Assembly: GCA_964606385.1 (NCBI GenBank)
Contig: CAZSFZ010000002.1
Location: 1-64,000 of the forward strand
Reading direction: 5' to 3'
Length of the DNA stretch: 64,000 nt
Source of the DNA: Aquincolibacterium sp964606385
Lineage (GTDB): Bacteria > Omnitrophota > Omnitrophia > Omnitrophales > Aquincolibacteriaceae
Shown here: positions 43,289-51,431 of the stretch, piece after piece
Layout of the letters: every line of letters begins with the position of its first letter
How positions within the stretch are numbered: position 1 is the first letter of the stretch
Made by a program: the position numbers and the translations under genes
The notes under the pieces: generated by a model
Seen by the model: the letters and a program-made list of their open reading frames with translations, nothing else
What the model was told of the DNA's origin: nothing
Databases searched by the model: none

Positions 43289-45036
43289 TATTCGTCGGCA
43301 AGCTCCTCACAAACGTCTTTGAGCTTTTCCCTGAGAAACGCGTAGGTCTCTTTCCCCGTGCGGAACGCGAGGGCCCGCTGGGCGAATTCCGTCGCGTCGG
43401 CATACCGGATCGAACGGATCGCTTTTTTGATCTTGGGGAGCATGACCGGGCTCGCGCTGATCTCGTCGATCCCGAGCCCCACAAGCAGGATCGCGATCGC
43501 GGGGTCCGAAGACATCTCCCCGCAGCTTCCCACCCAGATATTGTGGCCGTGACCGTTCCGGATCGTGATATCGATCAATCTCAGGATCGCCGGATGGGTC
43601 GGCTCGTAAAGATGCGCGATCTTTTCGTTCATGCGGTCGATCGCGAGCACGTACTGGATCAGGTCGTTCGTCCCCAGCGAAAAAAAATCCACTTCCTTGG
43701 CGAGCACATCGCTCGCGAGGGCCGCCGAAGGGATCTCGATCATCGCCCCGACCTGGATCTCCTTATTGAACGGAATGCCTTCCTTTTCAAGTTCGGCTTT
43801 GGCGGCGTCCAGGATCTCGCGCGCCGCGCGCACCTCGTAAACCCCCGTTACCATCGGATACATGATCTTCAGATTGCCGTGAACGCTCGCGCGCAGGATC
43901 GCCCGCAACTGCGTCTTGAAAATGTCCGTGCGGGTCAGGCAAAACCGGATCGCCCGCCATCCCAGGTAAGGGTTCATTTCATGAGGGATCTCCAGCGTGG
44001 AAGCGAACTTGTCGCCGCCGAGGTCGAGCGTGCGGATCACCACCGGATGCGGGTGCATCGATTCCGCGATCTTGCGGTAGGCCTCGTATTGTTCTTGCTC
44101 GGTCGGGAGCGTCGAGCGGTTCATATAAAAATATTCCGTCCTGAAAAGGCCAACCCCTTCGCCGCCATGGGAAGTGACCGATGCTGCTTCATGATGAAAC
44201 TCGATATTCGCGGCCAGCGTGATGCGCTTTCCGTCGAGCGTTTCCGCCGGCAGGTCGCGCAGTTTTTCGAGCTCCCCGCTTAACTGATGGAAGCGGGTCT
44301 CCTGGGAATTGAACTTGTTGATCGTGGCCTGGTCGGGATTGATGACAACGACCCCGTGCGTTCCGTCCACGATGATCGTGTCGCCGTCCTGAAGTTCGTT
44401 CACGATCTTCTCGAGGCCTACCACGGCAGGGATCTCAAGCGAACGCCCGAGGATCGCGGTATGTGATGTGGCCCCGCCGATCTCCGTCACGAACGCCATC
44501 ACCTTGTTCCTGTCGAGCGAAGCCGTATCGGAAGGCGAAAGATCGTGCGAAGCGATGATTACTTTGCCTTCAAATTCTTCAAGGCGTTTTTTCTCTTCCC
44601 CGCAGAGATTGGAAAGCAGGCGCTTGCCCACGTCGCGGATATCGGAGATACGTTCCTTCAGGTATTCATCATTGATCTGGGAAAAAGCCTGGAAATAGCG
44701 CTGGATCACGGCCGCGAAGGCGTACTCCGCCCCCACTTTTTCGTTCTTGATCACCTCGATCACGTCTTCGATCAGGGTCCGGTCTTCGAGGATCAAAAGG
44801 TGCGCGGTAAAGATGTCCGAACTTTCGCGGCCGATCTGGTCGGAAAGTTTCCGGCGAATGCCGAGGATCTCGGTGCGGGTGCGCGTCAGCGCTTCCTCGA
44901 ACCGGGCGATCTCGTTGGAGATCTGCTCGGGCCCGACCGATCTTTTGGGAAGGTTAAAGGAGCCCCCGCTATGCAGCACGAACACCTTGCCGATCGCGAT
45001 GCCGGGAGAGACCCCGATCCCCTTGTAGTCCGTCAT
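43288..45036 (-). CDS. ptsI: PTS enzyme I (phosphoenolpyruvate-protein phosphotransferase)
   Basis: 582 residues, the normal size. The phospho-His lies in GGATSHTAILGRSLEIPAV (residues about 185-205). The C-terminal PEP-binding TIM barrel has GVGLFRTEYFYMNR, the motif around VWVGSCGEMSSDP (active-site Cys) and SLGTNDLIQYVLAIDR. It moves phosphate from PEP to HPr. It follows ptsH by 4 bp. No EIIBC sugar permease appears in the window, so with PtsN it probably forms a regulatory PTS. Confidence 0.96.
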   Translation of the reverse strand: MTDYKGIGVSPGIAIGKVFVLHSGGSFNLPKRSVGPEQISNEIARFEEALTRTRTEILGIRRKLSDQIGRESSDIFTAHLLILEDRTLIEDVIEVIKNEKVGAEYAFAAVIQRYFQAFSQINDEYLKERISDIRDVGKRLLSNLCGEEKKRLEEFEGKVIIASHDLSPSDTASLDRNKVMAFVTEIGGATSHTAILGRSLEIPAVVGLEKIVNELQDGDTIIVDGTHGVVVINPDQATINKFNSQETRFHQLSGELEKLRDLPAETLDGKRITLAANIEFHHEAASVTSHGGEGVGLFRTEYFYMNRSTLPTEQEQYEAYRKIAESMHPHPVVIRTLDLGGDKFASTLEIPHEMNPYLGWRAIRFCLTRTDIFKTQLRAILRASVHGNLKIMYPMVTGVYEVRAAREILDAAKAELEKEGIPFNKEIQVGAMIEIPSAALASDVLAKEVDFFSLGTNDLIQYVLAIDRMNEKIAHLYEPTHPAILRLIDITIRNGHGHNIWVGSCGEMSSDPAIAILLVGLGIDEISASPVMLPKIKKAIRSIRYADATEFAQRALAFRTGKETYAFLREKLKDVCEELADE

Positions 45037-45040
45037 TGGT

Positions 45041-45358
45041 TTATTCTCCGAAATTCGATTCGATCAATTTGGCAAGGGCTTCCATGGCCGCTTCGGCGTC
45101 CTTGCCGGTCACCCGCACGGTGATCGAGGAACCCATTTCCGCCGCGAGCGTCATGATGCCCATGATCGACTTGCCGTCGATCTTGAGATCTTCTTTTTGA
45201 ACTTCCACCGAAGCCTCGAACCGGTTCGCGGTCTGGACAAAGACCGCGGCGGGACGGGCGTGAAGCCCTAATTTATTCCCGATCACAAAGGTCCTTTCGA
45301 CCGGCTCCGGGCCGGATCTCTTTTTCCGTTTGTTCATACCCGCGTCATTCTTCGGCAT
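45041..45358 (-). CDS. ptsH: PTS phosphocarrier HPr
   Basis: 105 residues, about 17 longer than usual because of a basic N-terminal tail. The active His33 lies in GLHARPAA, and Ser64 lies in GKSIMGIMTLA, the site phosphorylated by HPr kinase in bacteria that have it. ATG 45358 is chosen because AGGAG lies 10 nt before it, although this makes the gene overlap yvcK by 14 bases. ATG 45337 is an alternative. It takes phosphate from PtsI and gives it to PtsN. Confidence 0.95.
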   Translation of the reverse strand: MPKNDAGMNKRKKRSGPEPVERTFVIGNKLGLHARPAAVFVQTANRFEASVEVQKEDLKIDGKSIMGIMTLAAEMGSSITVRVTGKDAEAAMEALAKLIESNFGE

Positions 45359-46604
45359 GTTCGATATGCTCCTGGTAATGCTCCAGCACGAGTTTCATCA
45401 GAAGTTCGGCGTTGTGGCGGACCTGTTCCCCCTCCTGAAGCACGTCTCCCTGGATGACCTGATAACCCTTTTCCCGGATCTTTTCGATATCCAGCTTGAC
45501 CGGCACGGATCCCTGTTTGGCATAACGCTGCAACAGGACCGGCGGGATGACCGCCGTGTTCACAAAACACGCGTCCACGATCCTCGGGTCCGTATGCTCC
45601 AGGATCACGTTCAGGTGGTCGAGGGCGCTCATCCCGGTCGTTTCGCCCGGCTGCGTCATCGTGTTCATGATATAGACTTTATAGGCATCCGACCGGAGCA
45701 CGGCATCCCGGATATCCTTGATCAAAAGGTTCGGCAAAATACTGGTATAAAGGCTTCCCGGCCCCATCAGCACGATATCCGCGATCTCGATCGCATCCAA
45801 AGCTTCCTGACAGGCCCTGCAATCATCCGGCCGGAGACGGATACTGCGAAGCGGTTTTTTCAGGTCCGTGATGTTCGTTTCGCCCTCGGCGGAGGTCCCG
45901 TCCATGAATTCGCCCACGAGGGTCACTTTTTCAAGCGTTGAAGGAAGCACGCGCCCCCGGATCGCCAAAACCTTGCTCGACTCCGCGATCGCCTTTTCGA
46001 AATCGCCCGTTACCATCGAGAGCGCCGTGATAAAAAGATTCCCGAAGCTATGCCCTTTCAAACCCTCGCCCAGGTCAAAGCGGTACTGAAAAAGATCGCG
46101 GATCAGCGGTCCCGCGTCGGCCAGCGCCACCAGGCAGTTCCGGATATCGCCCGGAGGCAGGATATCCATTTCGTCGCGCAGACGCCCCGAACTCCCGCCC
46201 GTGTCCGTGACGGTCACGATCGCCGTGATGTTGCTCGTAACGGTCTTGATCCCCGAAAGCATCGTGCTCAGGCCCGTCCCGCCTCCGATCGCCACGATCC
46301 GCGGCCCGTGGAGGAGCGATTCCCCGCGGCGCTTCTGGTAGACGATATCCACCAACGAATCATTTCCATTCAGGGGCATCAGGGCGCGCACAAAGATCCG
46401 CACCATGTTCTTGATCGAGGTATAAATAAGAAAGATCCCGAGGATCAGCAGGGCCGTCGCGAACGACGCGAGCAGCACGCTCGTCTTGGACATCGTCTGC
46501 ACGGTCAGAAGGGCCACGACCACGATGAACCCAAGCCCCAACGAGCAGAGGATGATCCACCGTTTGATCCCGATCCCGGGGTAGAACCATTTGAAGAATT
46601 TCAT
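45345..46604 (-). CDS. yvcK: YvcK-family protein with N-terminal membrane anchor
   Basis: 419 residues. Two transmembrane helices (about 15-37 and 44-65) precede the YvcK/CofD-like domain, which opens with VAIGGGTGLSTMLSGIK and continues with VTDTGGSSGRLRDEMDILPPGDIRNCL and ADIVLMGPGSLYTSILPNLL. In Bacillus, YvcK binds UDP-sugars and supports cell shape and growth on gluconeogenic carbon. The membrane anchor is extra to the Bacillus form. Placement between ptsN and ptsH links it to PTS-type carbon or cell-wall control. Confidence 0.93.
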   Translation of the reverse strand: MKFFKWFYPGIGIKRWIILCSLGLGFIVVVALLTVQTMSKTSVLLASFATALLILGIFLIYTSIKNMVRIFVRALMPLNGNDSLVDIVYQKRRGESLLHGPRIVAIGGGTGLSTMLSGIKTVTSNITAIVTVTDTGGSSGRLRDEMDILPPGDIRNCLVALADAGPLIRDLFQYRFDLGEGLKGHSFGNLFITALSMVTGDFEKAIAESSKVLAIRGRVLPSTLEKVTLVGEFMDGTSAEGETNITDLKKPLRSIRLRPDDCRACQEALDAIEIADIVLMGPGSLYTSILPNLLIKDIRDAVLRSDAYKVYIMNTMTQPGETTGMSALDHLNVILEHTDPRIVDACFVNTAVIPPVLLQRYAKQGSVPVKLDIEKIREKGYQVIQGDVLQEGEQVRHNAELLMKLVLEHYQEHIEHAEE

Positions 46605-46632
46605 AAAAGTGCCGGCAAAAAGCGGGGCCGGA

Positions 46633-47097
46633 TCAGGCCTTGCGGTTCTCTTCTTTGGAGATCAGGTCGTAGATGTCCTTCGGCGTCTTGCATTTCCGGA
46701 TCAGCTCGCAGAAATAGGTGTCGCGCAAAAGCCTTGAGATCTGGGCAAGCGCCTTGAGGTGCGGCCCGGCCGTATCTTTGGGCGCGACCAGCAGGAAGAG
46801 GATGTAAACGGGTTCCCCGTCGAGGGCTTCAAAATTCACGCCCTTGCGGCTCACGCCGAGCACAGCCACCAGGCCGTCGACCTTGTCGGTCTTTCCGTGC
46901 GGAATGGCGATCCCCTGCCCGATCCCCGTGGAGCCCAGGTTCTCGCGTTCGATCAGGGCGCGCAGGATATTTTTCTTATCCCCCACATCCTTGACCTCGG
47001 CCAGCAGGTCGACCATCTCTTTTAAAATGCCTTCTTTGTCGGTCGCTTCCAGATCGACCTTGATGCCCTTCACGCTCAAAAAATCTGTGATCTTCAT
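46633..47097 (-). CDS. ptsN: PTS EIIA-type regulatory protein (PtsN-like)
   Basis: 154 residues, one EIIA domain of the Ntr/fructose type. The phospho-acceptor is His67 in GIAIPHGKTD, preceded by RENLGSTGIGQ. In proteobacteria PtsN regulates potassium transport, nitrogen and envelope responses and does not transport sugar. GGAGG stands upstream of the ATG. The order hpf-ptsN is conserved with E. coli, but here yvcK, ptsH and ptsI follow, in place of rapZ and npr. Confidence 0.94.
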   Translation of the reverse strand: MKITDFLSVKGIKVDLEATDKEGILKEMVDLLAEVKDVGDKKNILRALIERENLGSTGIGQGIAIPHGKTDKVDGLVAVLGVSRKGVNFEALDGEPVYILFLLVAPKDTAGPHLKALAQISRLLRDTYFCELIRKCKTPKDIYDLISKEENRKA

Positions 47098-47130
47098 GGA
47101 TATTTCCTCCGGATTAAAAAAGGTTGCGGA

Positions 47131-47682
47131 TCAGAATCCCGGCTCGATAAGCCCGTGACTCCCGTCCTTGCGTTTATGGATGACATTCACCGCGTTCGTG
47201 TCCTGATTCATGAAAACAAGAAAGGTGTCCGGAGAGATCTCCAGCTGCAGGCTGGCCTCTTCGACCGACATCGGCTTCGCCGCGAAGGCCGGCGAGCGGA
47301 CGATCTTCGGATGATCGGCGGGCAAAATGCTCTCCGCCTCGATCATTCCGAAAGCGCGTGCGACCTTGGCCGATGTCCTGGAATTTTTCTTATGATGCCC
47401 TTTGGTCTTGGAGCGGAATTTCTTCAGCTGCTTCTCGACCCGGGCATACGCTTCATCCATCGCCGCGAAGATATTCTCCTTCGCCTCGCCCAAACCGAAC
47501 GCGTGAAAATTCTTGGCGGAAAGCGTGATCTCGGCCTTGAAGATATATTTTTCTTTTTTAAGGAACACATGCGCCTCCACGAGCCGGGGCGCGTATTTTT
47601 CGAATTTAGGGAGGCGTTCTTCCAGATGTTCCTTCATGCCTTCCGTGATCTTGAGATTCTGCCCTGAAAAACGGATATCCAC
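47131..47682 (-). CDS. hpf: Long-form ribosome hibernation promoting factor
   Basis: 183 residues. The N-terminal HPF/YfiA domain (residues 1-~100: SGQNLKITEGMKEHLEERLPKFEKY) binds the 30S decoding centre. After a basic linker, the C-terminal dimerisation domain (about 125-183: VRSPAFAAKPMSVEEASLQLE, then FLVFMNQDTNAVNVIHKRKDG) marks the long form that pairs 70S ribosomes into 100S. Start is GTG 47682, with a perfect AGGAGG 9 nt upstream. It lies between lptB and ptsN, where rpoN would sit in proteobacteria. Confidence 0.95.
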   Translation of the reverse strand: MDIRFSGQNLKITEGMKEHLEERLPKFEKYAPRLVEAHVFLKKEKYIFKAEITLSAKNFHAFGLGEAKENIFAAMDEAYARVEKQLKKFRSKTKGHHKKNSRTSAKVARAFGMIEAESILPADHPKIVRSPAFAAKPMSVEEASLQLEISPDTFLVFMNQDTNAVNVIHKRKDGSHGLIEPGF

Positions 47683-47739
47683 TTTAAATGTCCTCCTTGA
47701 AAGTGCTTCGATGGATTACTTGAGAAAAGCGGTGTCGGA

Positions 47740-48465
47740 TTACGCTAGCGTGAACCTTTCGCCGAGATAGATCTCCCGGGCTTTGGCGTCGGAAGCGAGG
47801 AACTCCGAGGTCCCGGAGACCTCGACCTTGCCCTCGAAAAGAAGATAAGAACGGTCCGTAATGGAAAGCGTTTCTCGGACGCTGTGATCCGTGAGCAGGA
47901 TGCTCAAGCCCTGGGCTTTGAGCCGCTGCAGGATCTTCTGCACTTCAAAAACGGCGATCGGGTCCACGCCACTAAAGGGCTCGTCCAGAAGGATCAGCGA
48001 AGGGTTCGTGACCAGCGCCCGCGTGATCTCAAGGCGCCGCCTTTCGCCGCCGGAAAGCGTGTAAGCCTTGTTCTTGGCAAGATAAGCGATATCGAGATCG
48101 TTCAAAAGCCTCTTGAGGCGCCGGTCCCGCTCTTCCTGCGGGATCTCCAGCGTTTCCAGGATCGCCATGATATTCTCTTCCACCGTCAGCTTTCGGAAGA
48201 TCGAGGGTTCCTGAGAAAGGTAACCGATCCCGAGACGCGCCCGCTCGAACATCGGAAGGTTCGTAATCTCCTCACCCCGGAAAAAGATCTGTCCGGCTTC
48301 CGGACGGATCACGCCGACCACCATGTAAAACGACGTGGTCTTTCCGGCGCCATTCGGACCCAAAAGCCCGACGATCTCGCCGCGGGAGATCTGGATATTG
48401 ACGCCGTTGACGACGGTCCGTCCCTTATAACTTTTAGTGAGCTGCCTTGTCTCAAGTAAATTCAT
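47740..48465 (-). CDS. lptB: LPS export ABC transporter ATP-binding protein
   Basis: 241 residues, one ABC domain. The P-loop is GPNGAGKTTSF, the Q-loop region is LSQEPSIFRKLTVEENI (typical of LptB), the signature is LSGGERRRLEITRAL and Walker B is LILLDEPFSGVDPIAV. LptB powers extraction of LPS from the inner membrane through LptFG. lptF and lptG are not in this window. It follows the LptC/LptA-like gene by two bases. The 57-bp gap after it contains no rpoN. Confidence 0.96.
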   Translation of the reverse strand: MNLLETRQLTKSYKGRTVVNGVNIQISRGEIVGLLGPNGAGKTTSFYMVVGVIRPEAGQIFFRGEEITNLPMFERARLGIGYLSQEPSIFRKLTVEENIMAILETLEIPQEERDRRLKRLLNDLDIAYLAKNKAYTLSGGERRRLEITRALVTNPSLILLDEPFSGVDPIAVFEVQKILQRLKAQGLSILLTDHSVRETLSITDRSYLLFEGKVEVSGTSEFLASDAKAREIYLGERFTLA

Positions 48466-48467
48466 GA

Positions 48468-49349
48468 CTAAAGCACTCCTTTTTCTAAGTTGCTGGCATC
48501 CCCGCTGAAATAAAGGGCCTCCGTGTCCCCGCCCAGGATGATACGTCCTTCGTCCGCCAGATAGATCACACTATCCGAATAAGTCTTGTTGCCGTCGGGA
48601 TTCTCGATCACGACATCTCCCGCGGAAACGATCTTGGAAACGCGGCGGCTGACGCGGTTGTAATAAACGTCCATGGTGTCAGCGGTCAGCTTGCCCCGGG
48701 AATCCTGCGCCACCACATTGTCCCGGAAATGAGCGATGTTCTTTTCGTAGTCCACGACAAGCGGTCCGTCACAGGTGATCGTTGTGGGCCCGGTTTCCTT
48801 GTCCTCGGCGTTCTGCACGATCACGGTCACGTTTTTATGGAATTTTACTTTTTTGAGGTTCGTCTCAGCGCGGGCTCCGGTGCCTTCCACATTGATATTG
48901 TCCTTCTTGACCTGCGCCGGAAGATCCGTCTCCACGATATGTTCGGAGGGGCTCATATCCAGGGCCTCGGTCACAAGGCGCGTCCCGTCATCGGTCGTGG
49001 CGACCACGTTCTTTTCAAGGCGGACCTTGTTGTTCTTTTTATCGTAATTACCATGGTCCGCCGTCACGGTCACGGGAACTTCTTCGGCATAGGCCTTGGC
49101 CATCACGTTCATGAGCTGTACGTTATTGGAAAGGATGTCCGCGGAATCCCCCTCGATCTCGATCTCCCGCTGGCCCTCGGGTGTGTATTTAGTAAAAGAG
49201 AAAGAAAAGATCCTCTGGGGTTTTTGTTCAGACGCTTTTTCGGTGCCCTTCGCGGCCCTGTGTTTCCGGGTGATGACCACCTGGACCTGCACAAAGAAAA
49301 CATAAAAAACCACAAGCGCGGCAAAAATAAGAACCAGACGTTTCATCAT
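48468..49349 (-). CDS. lptC: LptC-LptA-like fusion protein (LPS transport bridge)
   Basis: 293 residues. An N-terminal membrane anchor (about 4-24) is followed by an LptC-like jellyroll (about 45-165: SFTKYTPEGQREIEIEGDSADI, then VTVTADHGNYDKKNNKVRLEKNVV). An OstA/LptA-like jellyroll comes next (about 180-285: TITCDGPLVVDYEKNIAHFRDNVVAQDSRGKLTADTMDVYY). LptC hands LPS from LptB2FG to the periplasmic LptA bridge; here both parts seem to be one chain. In many bacteria lptC and lptA are separate genes directly before lptB. Confidence 0.85.
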   Translation of the reverse strand: MMKRLVLIFAALVVFYVFFVQVQVVITRKHRAAKGTEKASEQKPQRIFSFSFTKYTPEGQREIEIEGDSADILSNNVQLMNVMAKAYAEEVPVTVTADHGNYDKKNNKVRLEKNVVATTDDGTRLVTEALDMSPSEHIVETDLPAQVKKDNINVEGTGARAETNLKKVKFHKNVTVIVQNAEDKETGPTTITCDGPLVVDYEKNIAHFRDNVVAQDSRGKLTADTMDVYYNRVSRRVSKIVSAGDVVIENPDGNKTYSDSVIYLADEGRIILGGDTEALYFSGDASNLEKGVL

Positions 49350-49380
49350 GAGCGTTTCACTATCTCCCTAAGACTGCGCA

Positions 49381-49434
49381 CCTTAAAATGAATATTGGCG
49401 CAGCATTGTACCGTTGACCCTTAAAATTGAATAT
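49381..49434. repeat. Short direct repeat between the acyltransferase and lptC genes
   Basis: Read on the minus strand, ATATTCAATTTTAAGG (49419-49434) and ATATTCATTTTAAGG (49381-49395) are direct repeats that differ by one A. The first overlaps the stop codon of the acyltransferase gene. They could be a protein-binding pair or a replication-slippage remnant. The 84-bp gap holds nothing else that I recognise. Confidence 0.5.
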
Positions 49435-50366
49435 CAAACGGTGTTAAGTTCCGCTTGAGCCACGTGTTCCGGCTTTGTTTTCCAGCGGTCATGCATCCAC
49501 CCCCACTGTTCGGGGTAACGGCGGATCAACACTTCAAAATCACTCATCCAGGCTTCCGTATACTTCCGGATCGAGGCTGTCCGGTCGCCGCCTTCGATCT
49601 TCGGCCGCATCAAAGTCCCCAAAAGGAGTTTGTAGCGATTCCCGGGCATCCGGACCATACAAGCCGGCAGGATCGGCGCCCCCAGCGCCATGGCGAATTT
49701 CACCGGTGCCACCGAAGTGTAAGCGGGTTTCCCGAAAAAATCTACGAAAACGCCGCGCACCCGGTCCATATCCTGATCGGGCAAAAGACCGACGATCTCG
49801 CCGGCTTTTAAATGCTTATGGATCTGCCGGGCCGCCTCATCTTGGTAGATCGTCTGGACCCCTACCGATCTCCTGAGCCCCACGATCCATTGATTATACG
49901 GCTCGTAATAGATCCGCCGGCCGACCACCGCGCCCTGAAAACCCTGAAGGCCGAAAATGCCGGCCAGGAGCTCCCAGTTGCCCATGTGTGGGGTCATTAT
50001 AATGAGCCCCTTCCCTTCTTGCAAAATATCTTTGCAAAAAGAATAGGCGTCGCCGACTTCCACGAACGAGGCGGCCTTGTCACGGGACAGCGTGGCAAAC
50101 CGGAGGAAATCCACGGCGGTCCGGAGCATATGCCCCATCACCCCGCGCCCGATCGTTTCTAATTCCTCGAAACTCTTTGTGTCGCCGTAGGCAAACTTCA
50201 GATTTTCAAGAACCTTCGTTCTCTGCCGGGCGACCAGCCGGTACCCCAGGCTTCCGGCCCAGTCCGCAAGCGCTAAAGCCATCCCCCGCGGCAAAAGCAG
50301 CAACAAGCTCGCGCCGAGCCGGGTCAGGAGATAAAGCGGATAACGGTAGAACTTTCTCTTGGCCAT
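49434..50366 (-). CDS. lpxL: Lipid A biosynthesis lauroyl/myristoyl acyltransferase (LpxL/HtrB family)
   Basis: 310 residues from ATG 50366. The LPLAT motifs are present: the catalytic HMGNWE (residues about 125-130, HX4D/E type), GLLPDQDMDRVRGVFVDFFG and a proline-containing APILPACMVRM. A hydrophobic N-terminal segment (about 10-40) anchors it in the inner membrane. It adds a secondary acyl chain to KDO-lipid A. A TTG at 50384 would add six residues. It follows kdsD and precedes lptC, replacing kdsC in the usual gene order. Confidence 0.92.
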   Translation of the reverse strand: MAKRKFYRYPLYLLTRLGASLLLLLPRGMALALADWAGSLGYRLVARQRTKVLENLKFAYGDTKSFEELETIGRGVMGHMLRTAVDFLRFATLSRDKAASFVEVGDAYSFCKDILQEGKGLIIMTPHMGNWELLAGIFGLQGFQGAVVGRRIYYEPYNQWIVGLRRSVGVQTIYQDEAARQIHKHLKAGEIVGLLPDQDMDRVRGVFVDFFGKPAYTSVAPVKFAMALGAPILPACMVRMPGNRYKLLLGTLMRPKIEGGDRTASIRKYTEAWMSDFEVLIRRYPEQWGWMHDRWKTKPEHVAQAELNTV

Positions 50367-50409
50367 AGTCCCAATACTTATCAATTTTAACGAAGTTGAA
50401 ATTGGGGCA

Positions 50410-50450
50410 ATCCCAACTGCCCTTCATGTAAAAAAATCTAACGTTGGGAT
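50410..50450. repeat. Inverted repeat between kdsD and lpxL
   Basis: ATCCCAAC (50410-50417) and GTTGGGAT (50443-50450) pair perfectly around a 25-nt centre that contains a run of seven A/T. The structure follows the kdsD stop (50458) on the transcribed strand. There is no U-run after the stem, so full termination is doubtful; it could lower transcription of lpxL or protect the mRNA end. Confidence 0.5.
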
Positions 50451-50457
50451 AGGCGGG

Positions 50458-51429
50458 TTAAACCCGGCCCGCCCTCATCAGGTCCTGAACGTCCAGTAGG
50501 CCCACAACGCGGCGGTTCCTGTCCACCACAGGTAATTCGTCGATCCGGAGGGATTCCATGATATGGAACGCCTCTTCCGCGAGTTTTTCCCTCTGGATAT
50601 ACCGGGGCTTGAGCGTGGCAAATTCCGCGACAGGACGATTCAGGATCTTTTCCCCGCCTGTTTTAAGATGACGCCTGAGATCCCCGTCGGTAAATACGCC
50701 CACCAATTTCCCATCCCGGTCAACGATCGTGCAGCTTCCCGCCCGGGAAGCGGTGATCTTAAGAAGCGCCTGACGCACCGGGGTTTTGATCCCCACGAGC
50801 GGATTGGCTTTACCCGTGCGCATGATCTCCGAAACTTTCAGCAATCGCTTACCGAGACTTCCCGCCGGATGAAGCTCCGCGAAATCCTCGGAGCGGAATC
50901 CTTTTTTCTTGAGAAGCGCGAACGCGAGCGCGTCTCCTATGGCAAGCGAGGCGGTTGTCGAAGCCGAAGGTGCCAGGTTCAACGGACAGGCCTCGCGCCG
51001 CACGCCGAGGTCCAATACCTTATCCGCATTTTTTCCGAGCGTGGAGGACGGGACGCTCGTCAGCGCGACAAGCTTCACGCCTTTCTTCTTCAAAAGAGGG
51101 ATCAGCCTCACGATCTCTTCGCTTTCGCCGCTTTGCGAGATCGCGATTACAAGGTCCTTGGACGTGACCATCCCGAAATCACCGTGCACCGCTTCCGCCG
51201 GATGGAGGAAGAACGTGGGAGTTCCCGTCGAGGCCATGGTCGCGGCGATCTTGCGGGCGATAAAACCGGGCTTCCCCATCCCCGTCAGGATCACGCGGCC
51301 CCTGCAATCCGCCAGCCATTGCACCACGGTCTCGAAATCCCTGCCGATCCTGGAACGGAGGCGCGAGATCGCGAGCGCTTCCATCCGGAGCACTTCTTTG
51401 GCGAGCTTGACGACGTTCGATTTTTTCAT
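50458..51429 (-). CDS. kdsD: Arabinose-5-phosphate isomerase KdsD
   Basis: 323 residues from ATG 51429. An N-terminal SIS domain (GMGKPGFIARKIAATMASTGTPTFFLHPAEAVHGDFGM, then ISQSGESEEI) is followed by two CBS domains (about 205-323, ending VDRNRRVVGLLDVQDLMRAG). It makes arabinose-5-phosphate from ribulose-5-phosphate, the first step toward KDO. GGAGAG lies 8 nt before the ATG, and kdsA ends two bases before it. kdsC, the KDO-8-phosphate phosphatase, is not next to it. Confidence 0.96.
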   Translation of the reverse strand: MKKSNVVKLAKEVLRMEALAISRLRSRIGRDFETVVQWLADCRGRVILTGMGKPGFIARKIAATMASTGTPTFFLHPAEAVHGDFGMVTSKDLVIAISQSGESEEIVRLIPLLKKKGVKLVALTSVPSSTLGKNADKVLDLGVRREACPLNLAPSASTTASLAIGDALAFALLKKKGFRSEDFAELHPAGSLGKRLLKVSEIMRTGKANPLVGIKTPVRQALLKITASRAGSCTIVDRDGKLVGVFTDGDLRRHLKTGGEKILNRPVAEFATLKPRYIQREKLAEEAFHIMESLRIDELPVVDRNRRVVGLLDVQDLMRAGRV

Positions 51430-51431
51430 GT

